Shown: positions 1-9,260, numbered from the stretch's first letter. The stretch is 59,710 nt of DNA from an uncultured Burkholderiales bacterium (GCA_903831655.1 CAIKYO010000134.1:1-59710), one strand, 5' to 3'. Translations and numbers: made by a program. Notes: generated from the sequence alone by a model not told the origin.

Positions 1-57
1 GCGATGCTGGCCTTGGATGCCAAGGGTGGTTTGGCACCTTTGCTGGCTCATTCATAA
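1..57 (+). CDS. grxC: Glutaredoxin C-terminus (partial, probable GrxC)
   Basis: Only the last 18 codons are in the window. They read AMLALDAKGGLAPLLAHS followed by TAA at 55-57. The pattern LxALDxxGGLxPLL is how GrxC-type glutaredoxins end, and grxC directly precedes secB in many Betaproteobacteria. The protein would be a small cytoplasmic thiol-disulfide oxidoreductase. The CxxC active site lies outside the window, so the call rests on this short tail and on the secB neighbour. Confidence 0.55.
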   Translation, partial: AMLALDAKGGLAPLLAHS

Positions 58-73
58 TTCTGAGTCTTTGGTG

Positions 74-91
74 GGGTCAGGGCTCTGACCC
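74..91. repeat. Perfect hairpin in grxC-secB spacer
   Basis: GGGTCAG (74-80) and CTGACCC (85-91) form a perfect 7-bp stem around the loop GGCT. A second stem follows at 98-113 (CCCCC, six bases, GGGGG). No T tract follows either one, so neither is a textbook intrinsic terminator. They may end or process the grxC transcript before secB. Confidence 0.4.
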
Positions 92-217
92 TAAGCCCCC
101 CCTTCTTTGGGGGATAATGCGGTTCATGAGGCTTTATCGGCTTTGTAGGCTTTCATTTTTGGACTGAATGGTCCAATGGTTGCAGCCCAATTTTGTTCAT
201 CTCCTTTAGGATCATTC

Positions 218-667
218 ATGTCTGACGCGCAAACTCCTGTTTTTCAAATTCAACGCATTTATTTGAAAGACATCTCGCTTGAGCAACCCAATTCACCCGC
301 TATTCTCTTGGTGCAAGAGCAACCCAGCGTCGATATTCAGCTCCAAGTGGGCGCTGAAAACGTCAATGAAGGTGTTTTTGAAGTCACCGTCACGGCTACC
401 GTGAGCACCAAGATCCAAGACAAGACGGTTTTCTTGGTCGAAGCCAAGCAAGCGGGTATTTTTGAGATCAGAAACGTGCCCCAAGAGCAACTGGGCTCAA
501 TTGTGGGCATTGCTTGTCCGCAAATTGTGTATCCCTATTTGCGTGGCAACGTGGCCGATGTGGTTCAGCGTGCAGGCTTTCCTCCCGTTCATTTGGCTGA
601 AATCAATTTTCAAGCCATGTACGAGCAGCAACAAAATGCACAGAGCAGCAACACACCGACTCAGTAA
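218..667 (+). CDS. secB: Protein-export chaperone SecB
   Basis: SecB is a homotetrameric cytoplasmic chaperone that keeps preproteins unfolded and hands them to SecA for the Sec translocon. The 149-residue product begins [20 protein letters not shown], typical of SecB, and continues with the beta-sheet core ([10 protein letters not shown]) and the conserved stretch [11 protein letters not shown]...[10 protein letters not shown]. The ATG at 218 was chosen over an in-frame start at 176 because SecB homology begins there and TTTAGGA lies just upstream. It lies downstream of grxC and upstream of gpsA, the usual order in Burkholderiales. Confidence 0.95.
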   Translation: MSDAQTPVFQIQRIYLKDISLEQPNSPAILLVQEQPSVDIQLQVGAENVNEGVFEVTVTATVSTKIQDKTVFLVEAKQAGIFEIRNVPQEQLGSIVGIACPQIVYPYLRGNVADVVQRAGFPPVHLAEINFQAMYEQQQNAQSSNTPTQ

Positions 668-757
668 ATTGAGTTTGCATCCGGCTTGGCCCCAACAGGT
701 GTGGGGTGCCAATGCGCTGTCCTTGGATTTAGGAATCCCTTTAGGAATGGATCTCTG

Positions 758-1765
758 ATGCGCTTGGCTGTCATTGGCTCAGGAGCATGGGGCACCGCCT
801 TGGCACAGGCCCTGGCTCAGCAAAGTCCCAAGCGAAGCGACTCCCAAGAGGTGACGCTTTGGAGTCGAGATGAGCGCCAAAACGCCCAGATGCTCACATC
901 ACGTGAGAACCGCTCGCACTTGCCGGGTGTGCTCCTTTCACCCCATCTCCATCTCTCAAGTCAAGCCCTGGAGGCTTGGCTCCCCAATCAAGATCTCATT
1001 GTGATTGCCACGCCAGTCTCGGCTTTGAGGTCAACACTTGCCCGAGTGGCTTCCATCCAGCCCCATGCCCATGTGGCTTGGTTGTGCAAGGGTTTCGAAG
1101 CGGGAACAGGCCTTTTACCCCACCAAGTTCAAGAGCAAGTGGCACCCAGCCTCAAAGCGGCGGTTCTCTCCGGCCCAAGCTTTGCAAAAGAGGTGGCCGA
1201 AGGGCTTCCCTGCGCTTTGGTGGCGGGCTCTCCTCATGAGAGTTTGAGAAGTCTCTTGGTGGACGCACTTCACGGCCCACAGTTGCGCATCTACTCTAGC
1301 GAGGACTGGGTTGGCGTTGAGGTGGGGGGAGCTGTCAAAAATGTGATGGCCATCGCAACCGGATTGGCCGATGGTTTGGGCTTGGGCATGAACGCCAGGG
1401 CTGCATTGATCACCCGGGGTTTGGCTGAAATCACAAGGCTTGCTTTGGCGCTGGGTGCCAAGAGCGAGACCCTGATGGGTTTGGGAGGACTTGGAGACTT
1501 GGTGCTCACTGCCACAGGAGACTTGTCGCGCAATCGACAAGTCGGACTGGCCTTGGCACGTGGTCAATCGTTGGGTGACATCATGTCCCATTTGGGCCAT
1601 GTGGCCGAGGGTGTGTATTGCGCTGAAACGGTGCTCTCAAGAGCCCAGCAATTGGCCATTGAAATGCCCATCACCCAATGTGTGGTGGAGGTCTTAAAGG
1701 GCGAGTTGGCTCCTGGAGATGCCATCAAGAGGTTGATGGGACGACAAGCGAAGTTGGAGTTCTAA
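758..1765 (+). CDS. gpsA: Glycerol-3-phosphate dehydrogenase [NAD(P)+]
   Basis: GpsA reduces dihydroxyacetone phosphate to sn-glycerol 3-phosphate, the backbone precursor of phospholipids, in the cytoplasm. The 335-residue protein opens with the Rossmann motif [16 protein letters not shown] (GxGxxG). It carries [22 protein letters not shown], with the catalytic lysine in the AVKN block, and the C-terminal helical domain ([15 protein letters not shown]...SRNR). Its length is normal. The ATG at 758 is preferred over an earlier in-frame start at 686 because the Rossmann strand begins immediately after it. It follows secB by 90 bp on the same strand. Confidence 0.95.
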   Translation: MRLAVIGSGAWGTALAQALAQQSPKRSDSQEVTLWSRDERQNAQMLTSRENRSHLPGVLLSPHLHLSSQALEAWLPNQDLIVIATPVSALRSTLARVASIQPHAHVAWLCKGFEAGTGLLPHQVQEQVAPSLKAAVLSGPSFAKEVAEGLPCALVAGSPHESLRSLLVDALHGPQLRIYSSEDWVGVEVGGAVKNVMAIATGLADGLGLGMNARAALITRGLAEITRLALALGAKSETLMGLGGLGDLVLTATGDLSRNRQVGLALARGQSLGDIMSHLGHVAEGVYCAETVLSRAQQLAIEMPITQCVVEVLKGELAPGDAIKRLMGRQAKLEF

Positions 1766-1825
1766 AAGCATTCGGGTCAAGCGCCAAGCGCCAATAGCCA
1801 AGAGCAAATTGTGCTTTGAACCTGC

Positions 1826-2722
1826 TTAGTTGGGCGTGTAGGCCAGTCTCACGTAAATGGGGGCGTAGACATCCCCTTGTGTGATCTCGATCAGCATCTC
1901 TTTGGCCAATTCGAGCAAAGCCACAAAGGTCACCACCAACACGGGTGCACCCAACTTCACATCAAAGAGATCTTCGAACTGAACGAATTTTTTACCCGTG
2001 AGTTGCCTGAGCACCAAGCTCATGTGCTCTCTCACAGAGAGTTCCTCTTTAGAGATTTTGTGATGCTCCACCAATTTGGCTCGTTTCAAAATGTCGCTCC
2101 AAGCTTGCTGCAGCTCAGGCACGAACACATCGGGAAATCTGGGTTGCAAGGACTGTTCGATGAAGACTTGTGCTTTGAGGAAATCACGTCCCAGTTGCGG
2201 CCAGTCGTTGAGCTGAGCGGCCGCGAGTTTCATTTTTTCGTACTCCAGCAAACGTTTCACAAGCTCAGCTCGTGGATCTTGGACCTCTTCGTTTTCGTTC
2301 ACGCGTTTTGGTGGCAAGAGCATCCGAGATTTGATCTCGATGAGCATCGCAGCCATTAGCAAGTACTCGGCTGCCAATTCCAAATTGCGTTGCCGGATCT
2401 CGTCGACGTAACTCAAGTACTGACGGGTGAGTGCCGCCATGGGAATGTCGAGGATGTTGAAGTTTTGCTTTCGAATCAAATACAGCAACAAGTCCAAGGG
2501 GCCTTCAAAGGCCTCGAGAAAAACCTCTAGCGCGTCGGGCGGAATGTAGAGGTCTTGTGGCATCGAGAAAAGAGGCTCGCCATACAGTTTGGCCAGTGCC
2601 ACTTTGTCCACCACATTGGGCATGTGCTCCCCATTGAGCTCAATGGTTTGCTCCATGGCTTGCGCCCACTCCTCTTGGAGTGTGGGCGCATTCTCAGGCT
2701 TGGAATCGGGTGTGGAGGTCAT
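1826..2722 (-). CDS. scpA: Segregation and condensation protein A
   Basis: ScpA is the kleisin subunit that bridges SMC heads with ScpB for chromosome condensation and partition. The 298-residue product has the N-terminal kleisin signature FEGPLDLLLYLIRKQNFNILDIPM at about residues 73-96, then a helical region with AAEYLLMAAMLIEIKSRMLLP, and a C-terminal winged-helix part. The first ~65 residues are a non-conserved acidic extension. It is convergent with gpsA (60-bp gap) and lies downstream of the DUF3460 gene, an arrangement common in Betaproteobacteria. Confidence 0.92.
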   Translation of the reverse strand: MTSTPDSKPENAPTLQEEWAQAMEQTIELNGEHMPNVVDKVALAKLYGEPLFSMPQDLYIPPDALEVFLEAFEGPLDLLLYLIRKQNFNILDIPMAALTRQYLSYVDEIRQRNLELAAEYLLMAAMLIEIKSRMLLPPKRVNENEEVQDPRAELVKRLLEYEKMKLAAAQLNDWPQLGRDFLKAQVFIEQSLQPRFPDVFVPELQQAWSDILKRAKLVEHHKISKEELSVREHMSLVLRQLTGKKFVQFEDLFDVKLGAPVLVVTFVALLELAKEMLIEITQGDVYAPIYVRLAYTPN

Positions 2723-2794
2723 TGAGAGCTTGGTTCAGTTGAGCCCATTGCTGTGGTTTTAAAGCGAAGGGCCCAAGGCTGGTGTGTTCAGAGC

Positions 2795-3004
2795 TTAGGC
2801 GTGGCCCTTGGTTTGGTAAACGTAAGGGGCTTGGGGAACGCGTGCGGCATCAAATTCGCTCATGAGCTCGGTGTTCACCGATTTGTCCCAAAGCAATTGT
2901 CGCCCCGCTCTTTGTTTGGACTCGAGCGTGGGGTCTTGCTTTTTGAGGTCTTCAATGAAATGCGTGATCTCAGACTGGTAATCGGGACGACGAAAGAAAG
3001 ACAT
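2795..3004 (-). CDS. DUF3460 family small protein
   Basis: A 69-residue protein starting MSFFRRPDYQSEITHFIEDL, rich in charged residues, with no membrane segment or signal peptide. The opening FxRPDYxSEITxFIxxLK and the central GRxLLWDK match the DUF3460 family, which is found almost only in Betaproteobacteria and often sits upstream of scpA. Its function is unknown. It is probably co-transcribed with scpA, 72 bp downstream. Confidence 0.8.
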   Translation of the reverse strand: MSFFRRPDYQSEITHFIEDLKKQDPTLESKQRAGRQLLWDKSVNTELMSEFDAARVPQAPYVYQTKGHA

Positions 3005-3198
3005 GGTGAAACCTTGAAGTGTTGACCCCTATTGAGTGAGGCAGACGAATGGTGTCTGCCTCGTCTAGGGTGGAGCCAGTATTGGGGTGATTTTAACCCA
3101 AGGGGAGAGGCCAAGAAAAAGGGGGTAAAGAGGAGTGAGGATAAGTAAAGAGATGTGAAGAGAAGAGAAGTGAAGGAAATGAAAACTGCAATGAGGCT

Positions 3199-3954
3199 TT
3201 AGATGGGGGCACCCAAGTCTTTTGCGATTTGAACCGAGCTCAGCAGGAGCAAAAAGGCAGCAACAGGCCATGCAGCCCAAAAACCAAAGCCCTTGAAGCT
3301 CAAAGCCCCTGAGATGGCACCGACCAAAAACATGGTGAGAATCAACAGGTGTGCTTTGAGCTTTTGCCGATTGGCCAAGACCACATGCACATCGTTGGCA
3401 CTCTTGGAGTGGTTCCAATAAAAAAGACGGCCAAGCTCAATGCCAATGTCGGTCACGACTCCGGTCATGTGGGTGGTTCTGATTTCTGCCTTTGAGATTT
3501 TGGTGATGATGGCGTTTTGTAGACCCATCACAAAGCACAACACCAAAGCGATGCTGGGAAGGGTGAGCAAGTTGGTGCTCTCTAATGAGGCGGAGCCCAT
3601 GAAACCAAAGGCGAAAATCACCATTGCCTCAACCAGCAAAGGCAGAGCAAAACGGGCATGGATCTCTCGCCGGCGTCCCCAGTTCACCATCACCGAAGTG
3701 GCGGTTGAGCCCAAGATGAAGGCCCCCAAAAGCGAGAGTCCAGCCAACACCGATCCCCATCGGTTCAAAGCCACGTCATCACCGACTCCAGAGATGATGC
3801 CGCTCATGTGGGAGGTGTAGCGTCCAATCGCCAAAAAACCCCCGGCGTTGATGTAGCCCGCCACAAAACTCAAGACCCCACCCAGTTGGTGGTTGTTGAT
3901 CGCATTGCGTTCAACGTGGGTCAAGTTTTGAAGGGTTTTGATGGGCATACTCAC
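3199..3954 (-). CDS. DUF1275 (YoaK-like) membrane protein
   Basis: A 251-residue integral membrane protein with about six hydrophobic segments. Hallmarks of DUF1275 are the first helix FVAGYINAGGFLAIGRYTSHMSG and the later FVMGLQNAIITKISKAEIRTTHMTGVVTDIGIELGR, two related half-repeats each with a ThrHisMetThr/SerGly-type element. The substrate is unknown; the family is predicted to be transport-related. The gene appears monocistronic and is preceded by a strong inverted repeat at 3998-4025 that could control it. Confidence 0.82.
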   Translation of the reverse strand: MSMPIKTLQNLTHVERNAINNHQLGGVLSFVAGYINAGGFLAIGRYTSHMSGIISGVGDDVALNRWGSVLAGLSLLGAFILGSTATSVMVNWGRRREIHARFALPLLVEAMVIFAFGFMGSASLESTNLLTLPSIALVLCFVMGLQNAIITKISKAEIRTTHMTGVVTDIGIELGRLFYWNHSKSANDVHVVLANRQKLKAHLLILTMFLVGAISGALSFKGFGFWAAWPVAAFLLLLSSVQIAKDLGAPI

Positions 3955-3997
3955 ACTCTAACACGGTGATTAGGCTCACCTGCCCAGAGAGGCAAGC

Positions 3998-4025
3998 AAC
4001 TTGAATCATCAGTGTGATTCAAGTT
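3998..4025. promoter_or_regulatory. Perfect 11-bp inverted repeat upstream of DUF1275 gene
   Basis: AACTTGAATCA (3998-4008) and TGATTCAAGTT (4015-4025) are perfect reverse complements separated by six bases. The element ends 44 bp upstream of the minus-strand ATG at 3954, a position suited to an operator or a leader hairpin. It is not followed by a T run on either strand, so it is not an obvious terminator. Confidence 0.5.
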
Positions 4026-4067
4026 CATGTCTAATCAAAAATGAGGGGTTGTCAAAACTGTTTTTTT

Positions 4068-4100
4068 AATCGAGCCCTTTGAAGGCTTGATTGCTTTTTT
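4068..4100 (+). terminator. Terminator-like hairpin with T tract
   Basis: AATCGAGCC (4068-4076) pairs with GGCTTGATT (4084-4092), nine pairs including one G-U, around a 7-base loop. GCTTTTTT follows. The shape is that of a plus-strand intrinsic terminator, yet the flanking genes are both on the minus strand, so its role is unclear. It may block antisense transcription. Confidence 0.35.
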
Positions 4101-4203
4101 GACTTGCGAGCGGAAATAGGCACCATCTCTTAAAAAATAAGGATGCTCCTCATCAACCAAGGAGTCAGGCGGTCTAACAAAGCCCCCCTTCGTCCTCCAA
4201 ACT

Positions 4204-6276
4204 TTAGCGTATTCTCATGCCCGGTGTGGCACCTGGCCAAGGATTGAGGATAAAGACACCAGGGTAGGCTTTTTCATCCTCATGGCTTGCCGCCAAAACC
4301 ATGCCCTCAGAGACGCCAAACTTCATCTTGCGTGGCGCCAAGTTGGCAACCACCACGGTGAGTTGACCTACCAAATCTTCGGGTTTGTAGTGGGCAGCAA
4401 TGCCACTGAAGACCTGTCTGTTTTGCCCTTCACCGACGTCTAGTGTGAGTTTCAAGAGCTTACTTGAGCCCTCTACCGCTTGAGCATCCACGATTTTGGC
4501 GATGCGCAAATCCACTTTCACAAAGTCATCGATGCCGATGGTGGGCTCAATGGCGACTCCACCTGGAGCGGACTTGGGGGGCTCTTCGGTTTTGGCGGGT
4601 TCGGTGAGTTGATCCAAGAGTTTCACATCCACCCTTTGCATCAAGTGCTCATAAGGGCCAATGACATGGCCTTGGCCCAAAAGGGTTTGGGCCGATGTGA
4701 AGTCCAAGGGTGGAATGTTCAAAAAGCTCTCCACCTTGGTGGCCAAGTCAGGCAGTATGGGCTTTAGGTAAAGGCTCAGAAGCCTAAAACTTTCAATACA
4801 GGCTGTGCAAGCTTGGTGCAGCGCGCCTTCGTTTTCAACCGATTTGGCCAACTCCCAGGGCTTGTTGGCGTCCACGTACTCATTGACCCGGTCTGCCAAG
4901 AGCATGATTTCGCGACAGACTTTGCCAAACTCACGCTCCTCAAATCCTTGTGCAATGGTGGGGGCTGCATTTTGCAGGACATGAAGCAGTGCTTGTCCGT
5001 CTTGGCTTAGAGAGCCTAGTTTGAGGTCAAAGCGTTTTTGTAAAAAGCCTGCACTTCTTGCAGCTATGTTCACAAATTTACCCACCAAGTCCGCATTCAC
5101 TCGAGTGACAAAGTCCTCGGTGTTGAAGTCCACATCCTCAACTTTCGAGTTCAGTTTGGCTGCAATGTAGTAGCGAAGCCATTCCGGATTCATGCCAATG
5201 GAGAGGTATTTCAAGGGGTCAATGCCAGTGCCGCGGCTCTTGCTCATTTTCTCGCCACTGACCGTCACAAAGCCATGTACGAACACGTTGTCAGGTGTTT
5301 TCCTGCCACTGAAGTGAAGCATCGCGGGCCAAAAGAGGGTGTGAAAGTAAGTGATGTCTTTGCCGATGAAGTGGTACTGTTCCACTTTGGGGTCACTCAT
5401 GAATTCTTCAAAGGTCCTGGCATCGCCTCGAGACTTCGGTCCTCCCTTGGCAAAGTAATTCTTCAGGGAGGCCAAATAGCCCACAGGCGCATCGAGCCAC
5501 ACATAAAAGTATTTGCCCGGTGCGTTGGGGATTTCAATGCCAAAGTAGGGCGCGTCTCTGGAGATGTCCCAGTCTCCAAGTCCAGTTTTTCCATCCTCGT
5601 TGGGGGTCAGCCATTCGCGCACCTTGTTGGCCACCTCACTTTGAAGTCTCCCGCTTTGTGTCCACTCCTGCAAAAAGCTCAAGCACTTGGGGTCAGATAG
5701 GCTAAAGAAGTAATGCTCTGAGGATTTCAAAACGGGCTCAGCTCCAGAAAGTGCTGAGCGAGGGTTCTTGAGTTCGGTGGGCGCGTAGACCGCTCCACAA
5801 CTCTCGCAAGAGTCGCCATACTGATCTTGGGCGCCACACTTGGGGCATTCGCCTTTGATGAAGCGGTCTGGCAAGAACATCTTCTTTTCTGGATCGAAGA
5901 ACTGTTCAATGGTCTTGGTGCTGATGAGTCCGGCCGCTTGCAAGTCCAGATAAATTTGTTTGGCCAAGGTGTGGTTCTCTTCGCCATCGGTGCTGTGCCA
6001 ATTGTCAAAGGCAATGTGAAAACCATTTAAATAGGGATGCCTGCCTTGGGCAATGTCGGCCACGAATTGTTGGGGAGTTTTGCCGGCCTTCTCAGCCGCA
6101 ATCATGATGGGTGCCCCGTGGGCATCGTCTGCGCAACAAAAGTAGACCTGAGAGCCTTGCATGCGCTGGAAGCGAACCCAAATGTCGGCTTGGATGTATT
6201 CCATGATGTGGCCAATGTGAAAATTCCCATTGGCGTAGGGCAAGGCGGTGGTGACAAAGAGTTGGCGTTGCTGCAT
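4204..6276 (-). CDS. metG: Methionyl-tRNA synthetase
   Basis: MetG charges tRNA-Met. The 690-residue protein has the class I HIGH motif ([13 protein letters not shown], residues ~17-29), a zinc knuckle (CPKCG...CESCG), the KMSKS loop ([12 protein letters not shown]) and an alpha-helical anticodon-binding domain. A C-terminal EMAPII-like tRNA-binding OB fold ([17 protein letters not shown]...) corresponds to the dimerising long form of the enzyme. It is divergent from apbC across a 179-bp gap, as in other Betaproteobacteria. Confidence 0.97.
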   Translation of the reverse strand: MQQRQLFVTTALPYANGNFHIGHIMEYIQADIWVRFQRMQGSQVYFCCADDAHGAPIMIAAEKAGKTPQQFVADIAQGRHPYLNGFHIAFDNWHSTDGEENHTLAKQIYLDLQAAGLISTKTIEQFFDPEKKMFLPDRFIKGECPKCGAQDQYGDSCESCGAVYAPTELKNPRSALSGAEPVLKSSEHYFFSLSDPKCLSFLQEWTQSGRLQSEVANKVREWLTPNEDGKTGLGDWDISRDAPYFGIEIPNAPGKYFYVWLDAPVGYLASLKNYFAKGGPKSRGDARTFEEFMSDPKVEQYHFIGKDITYFHTLFWPAMLHFSGRKTPDNVFVHGFVTVSGEKMSKSRGTGIDPLKYLSIGMNPEWLRYYIAAKLNSKVEDVDFNTEDFVTRVNADLVGKFVNIAARSAGFLQKRFDLKLGSLSQDGQALLHVLQNAAPTIAQGFEEREFGKVCREIMLLADRVNEYVDANKPWELAKSVENEGALHQACTACIESFRLLSLYLKPILPDLATKVESFLNIPPLDFTSAQTLLGQGHVIGPYEHLMQRVDVKLLDQLTEPAKTEEPPKSAPGGVAIEPTIGIDDFVKVDLRIAKIVDAQAVEGSSKLLKLTLDVGEGQNRQVFSGIAAHYKPEDLVGQLTVVVANLAPRKMKFGVSEGMVLAASHEDEKAYPGVFILNPWPGATPGMRIR

Positions 6277-6455
6277 GAGTTAGGCTCAGGTATTGGGTTA
6301 ATAGGAGATTTTAAGGCCCTTATGAGGGCTCACCCACAATAGGGCTATCGGATGGGGTTTGGTCAAGCCCAAGTTAGATTGGTTAGACTACTTGGTTGCA
6401 CACAGTGACCCAACACTTCGGGACACCACCACCGCCTACACGGAGAACAGACGCA

Positions 6456-7547
6456 ATGTCACTCAACGAAAAAAGTTTGCTCGAAACCTTACAAACAGTC
6501 ACTGACCCCATGAGCGGGAAAGACTTTGTGAGTCAAAAAGCCATTAAAAACGTCCTCATTGAGGGCTCAGACGTGTCCTTTGATTTGGTCTTGGGTTATC
6601 CATGCAAGAGCCAGTGGCCCGAACTCAGAAAGCGTTTGACCGCTGCTCTCAAGACCAACCCTTTGGTGCAAAACGTATCGATTCAAATCAGCACTCAAAT
6701 CGTAGCCCACGCCGCTCAACGTGGCGTCCAGCTTTTGCCCCAAGTCAAAAACATCGTGGCTGTGGCCTCTGGCAAGGGTGGGGTTGGGAAAAGCACGACG
6801 GCGGTCAATTTGGCGTTGGCTTTGGCCAGTGAGGGCGCCAAAGTGGGACTCTTGGATGCCGATATCTATGGCCCAAGCCAACCCATGATGATGGGCCTAT
6901 CGGACAAACCCAACAGTTTGGACGGCAAGACTATGGAGCCTTTGGAGAATTTTGGTGTTCAAGTCATGTCCATTGGATTTTTGGTCTCCCCCGATGAAGC
7001 CATGATTTGGAGGGGTCCCATGGCCACACAAGCCTTGGATCAGTTGCTCAGGCAAACCAACTGGAAGGACCTGGATTATTTGATTGTTGACATGCCCCCG
7101 GGTACAGGAGACATTCAGCTCACCTTGAGTCAGCGCGTACCCATGACGGGTGCTGTGATTGTGACCACGCCTCAAGATATAGCGCTCTTGGATGCCAAAA
7201 AAGGCATCAAAATGTTTGACAAAGTGGGGGTGCCTATTTTGGGTTTGATTGAGAACATGGCCGTTCACGTGTGCTCCAATTGTGGTCACTCAGAGCATAT
7301 TTTTGGCGCCGATGGCGGCAAACACATGGCTCAAGATTTGGAGATCGATTACTTGGGGGCATTGCCCTTGGATATCAACATCCGACTTCAAGCCGATAGC
7401 GGCAAGCCCACGGTGATTGCTGACCCCCAGGGCAAAGTGGCTTCCTTGTACTTGGAGATGGCCCGCGAAGTGGCGGTCAAGATTGCAGCGAAAGCCAAAG
7501 ACTTCTCATCTGTTTTCCCCAGCATCAAAATCTCTAAAGAGACTTGA
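6456..7547 (+). CDS. apbC: Fe-S cluster carrier ATPase ApbC/Mrp
   Basis: A P-loop ATPase of the Mrp/NBP35 family that binds and transfers Fe-S clusters to apoproteins. The 363-residue product has an N-terminal MIP18-like domain (residues ~1-90), the deviant Walker A VASGKGGVGKSTTAVNLALA, a Switch II/Walker B region (LIVDMPPGTGDIQLT) and the cluster-binding CSNCG near the C terminus. The ATG at 6456 has a good ribosome binding site (GGAGAA, 6442-6447), so an in-frame start at 6396 was rejected. Lying just upstream of the formate dehydrogenase module, it may help mature its many clusters, but it is a general housekeeping gene. Confidence 0.93.
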   Translation: MSLNEKSLLETLQTVTDPMSGKDFVSQKAIKNVLIEGSDVSFDLVLGYPCKSQWPELRKRLTAALKTNPLVQNVSIQISTQIVAHAAQRGVQLLPQVKNIVAVASGKGGVGKSTTAVNLALALASEGAKVGLLDADIYGPSQPMMMGLSDKPNSLDGKTMEPLENFGVQVMSIGFLVSPDEAMIWRGPMATQALDQLLRQTNWKDLDYLIVDMPPGTGDIQLTLSQRVPMTGAVIVTTPQDIALLDAKKGIKMFDKVGVPILGLIENMAVHVCSNCGHSEHIFGADGGKHMAQDLEIDYLGALPLDINIRLQADSGKPTVIADPQGKVASLYLEMAREVAVKIAAKAKDFSSVFPSIKISKET

Positions 7548-7597
7548 AGCGAACCACAGGTTTGGGTGCTCACGGGCCATTTACTTTTGGAAAGTCA

Positions 7598-7603
7598 TAA
7601 AAT
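7598..7603 (+). promoter_or_regulatory. Candidate -10 box abutting fdhD start
   Basis: TAAAAT ends seven bases before the fdhD ATG at 7610. If it is a sigma-70 -10 element, transcription would start at or within a base or two of the ATG, giving a leaderless or near-leaderless mRNA. No convincing -35 is visible, and the purine run GGAAAG is too far upstream to serve as a ribosome binding site. Confidence 0.3.
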
Positions 7604-7609
7604 TCCCGC

Positions 7610-8437
7610 ATGAACGATCCCACTCCAACACTTGATGAATCCACGGTGCTGCAGCAGCTGCAAGTCCTCCGAGTGAACTCTCAAGCGGGCCTTTCTGCAC
7701 AGGAGTGGGTTGCCGTTGAAAAGCCTGTTGCCATTGAATTCAACGGCATCTCCCATGCGGTGATGTTGGCCTCCCCAGCCAATTTTCATGAGTTTGCATT
7801 GGGTTTTGCGTTGACGGAGGGCATCATCGCCTCGGCCGATGAGATGTATGAATGCGAAGTGGAGCACCAAGCCGAAGGCGTGGTGGTCAAGACCACGATT
7901 TCCTCCAAGCGTTTTGCAGCCCTGAAAGACCGCCGTCGAAACCTCACCGGTCGCACCGGTTGTGGTTTGTGTGGCGTTGAAACCATTGACCAAGCGGTAA
8001 GGCACCCCAGTGTGGTCACTCACCACTTTGAGCTTGCTCAAGGACTTTTGGTGTCGGGCATGAAAAAAATGCACGACATGCAACCCATGCACCACCAAAG
8101 TGGTGCCACTCATGCTGCGGCTTGGATGGATTTGCAAGGTGAGATCAAAGTGGTTCGTGAGGACGTGGGCAGACACAATGCACTCGATAAGTTGATGGGA
8201 CACTTGGCGCTGGAGGCCCAAGATTTTTCACAAGGTGTGGTTTTGATCACCAGCAGAGCCAGCTTTGAGATGGTGCAAAAGTGCGCTGCCATGGGGGTGG
8301 GTCTGATGGCTGCGATCTCCGCGCCCACCAGCCTGGCTGTGTCATTGGCCCAAGAAACGGGGGTTACCCTCATTGGTTACATGAGACAAGAGAAATTTGT
8401 GATTTACGCCAATCCCCAGCGAGTTTTGATTTCATGA
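7610..8437 (+). CDS. fdhD: Formate dehydrogenase sulfurtransferase FdhD
   Basis: FdhD takes persulfide sulfur from the cysteine desulfurase and delivers it to the molybdenum cofactor of formate dehydrogenase, which is required for activity. The 275-residue protein has the central signature GRTGCGLCG, whose CxxC carries the sulfur, and the C-terminal EDVGRHNALDKLMG motif of the family. It heads the formate/selenium module and overlaps the next gene by four bases (ATGA), implying translational coupling. No other formate dehydrogenase is in the window, so the enzyme encoded at 9261-13898 is its likely client. Confidence 0.93.
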   Translation: MNDPTPTLDESTVLQQLQVLRVNSQAGLSAQEWVAVEKPVAIEFNGISHAVMLASPANFHEFALGFALTEGIIASADEMYECEVEHQAEGVVVKTTISSKRFAALKDRRRNLTGRTGCGLCGVETIDQAVRHPSVVTHHFELAQGLLVSGMKKMHDMQPMHHQSGATHAAAWMDLQGEIKVVREDVGRHNALDKLMGHLALEAQDFSQGVVLITSRASFEMVQKCAAMGVGLMAAISAPTSLAVSLAQETGVTLIGYMRQEKFVIYANPQRVLIS

Positions 8438-8991
8438 CGGTTCAAAGTTTGCTCAACCGCTTCTCACTTGGGGGCAAATACCTCACAGAGCCCGGTCCCA
8501 GTCAAGAGGATCTTGAGCTCATTGTGAGTGCTGCTTTGAGGGCGCCAGATCACGGTGAATTGACCCCCTTTCGATTCGTTGTCATTGAAGGTGAGGGCAG
8601 AGCGCGCTTGGCTGATTTGTTTGAGTCCTATGCCAAGCGAGCTGGCAAGTCCGAGGAGTCCTGCAAAATTGAGAGAGCCCGAGCGTTGGAGGTTCCTGTG
8701 AGTTTGGCGGTGATCGCTTGCATTGACGCGTATCACCCTTTGGTGCCTGCACACGAACAGTGGATGTGTGTGGGTGGAGCCGTGACCAATGTGTTGAACG
8801 CTTTGCACATGATGGGCTTTGCGGGCAAGATGCTCAGTGGGGGCAAGGTGCGCGACACCGAGATCATTGAAGCCTTTTGCAAGCCAGGAGAATCTTTGGT
8901 GGGATGGATTGCCATTGGCACACCTTCAAGAGCTTTGACGCCCAACAAATTGAAGTGGGTCCAAGGGGTCATCTCCCACTTCAAGAGCTGA
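8434..8991 (+). CDS. Small nitroreductase family protein (YdjA-like)
   Basis: A 185-residue FMN-dependent nitroreductase-fold protein. It has the N-terminal Arg-Phe-Ser start of the fold, AALRAPDHGELTPFRFVVIEG matching the FMN-binding block of YdjA-type proteins, and the later GGAVTNVLNALHMMGFAGKMLSGG segment. Its length matches the short YdjA class. The physiological substrate is unknown. It overlaps fdhD by ATGA and so is translated with it. Whether it contributes to formate or selenium metabolism is not evident from sequence. Confidence 0.82.
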   Translation: MTVQSLLNRFSLGGKYLTEPGPSQEDLELIVSAALRAPDHGELTPFRFVVIEGEGRARLADLFESYAKRAGKSEESCKIERARALEVPVSLAVIACIDAYHPLVPAHEQWMCVGGAVTNVLNALHMMGFAGKMLSGGKVRDTEIIEAFCKPGESLVGWIAIGTPSRALTPNKLKWVQGVISHFKS

Positions 8992-9045
8992 ACTTTTGAA
9001 CGCTTGAAGTTTGCATATCAAGGCATGAAAGCATGGGTTTGACAC

Positions 9046-9066
9046 GAGCAAATTTTCAAATTGCTC
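9046..9066. promoter_or_regulatory. Palindrome in the formate dehydrogenase leader
   Basis: The 269-bp gap before the formate dehydrogenase is AT-rich. It contains a 21-bp near-palindrome with GAGCAA at the left end and TTGCTC at the right end, and eight of ten symmetric pairs matching. It lies about 195 bp upstream of the ATG and has no following T tract, so an operator is more likely than a terminator. No protein-coding signal was seen in the gap. Confidence 0.35.
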
Positions 9067-9260
9067 ACAGCTCTTACAGCAGCCTTACGCTTTAGAGTTG
9101 AAAAGCCTAGGGTTAACACTTGTGAGTTTATAAATTATCACTTGATGCCCTTATTTTTTCCCTCACTTGTGTCAAAGCTCTACCCTTACTTCTCTGTAAA
9201 GTTTAAAATTGATGACACGATAAACATTTCGTTCAATTCTTTAAAACAAGAGAGTCTCTT

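Noticed and set aside
3110-3190. A polypurine stretch (repeated AGAG/GTGAAG units) downstream of DUF1275.
   Set aside because: No regular repeat unit and no gene; low complexity near a gene end is not enough to call a feature.
9209-9223. An FNR-type box (TTGAT...GATAA) just upstream of the formate dehydrogenase.
   Set aside because: The right half is shifted by one base and lacks the consensus ATCAA, so the match is too weak.
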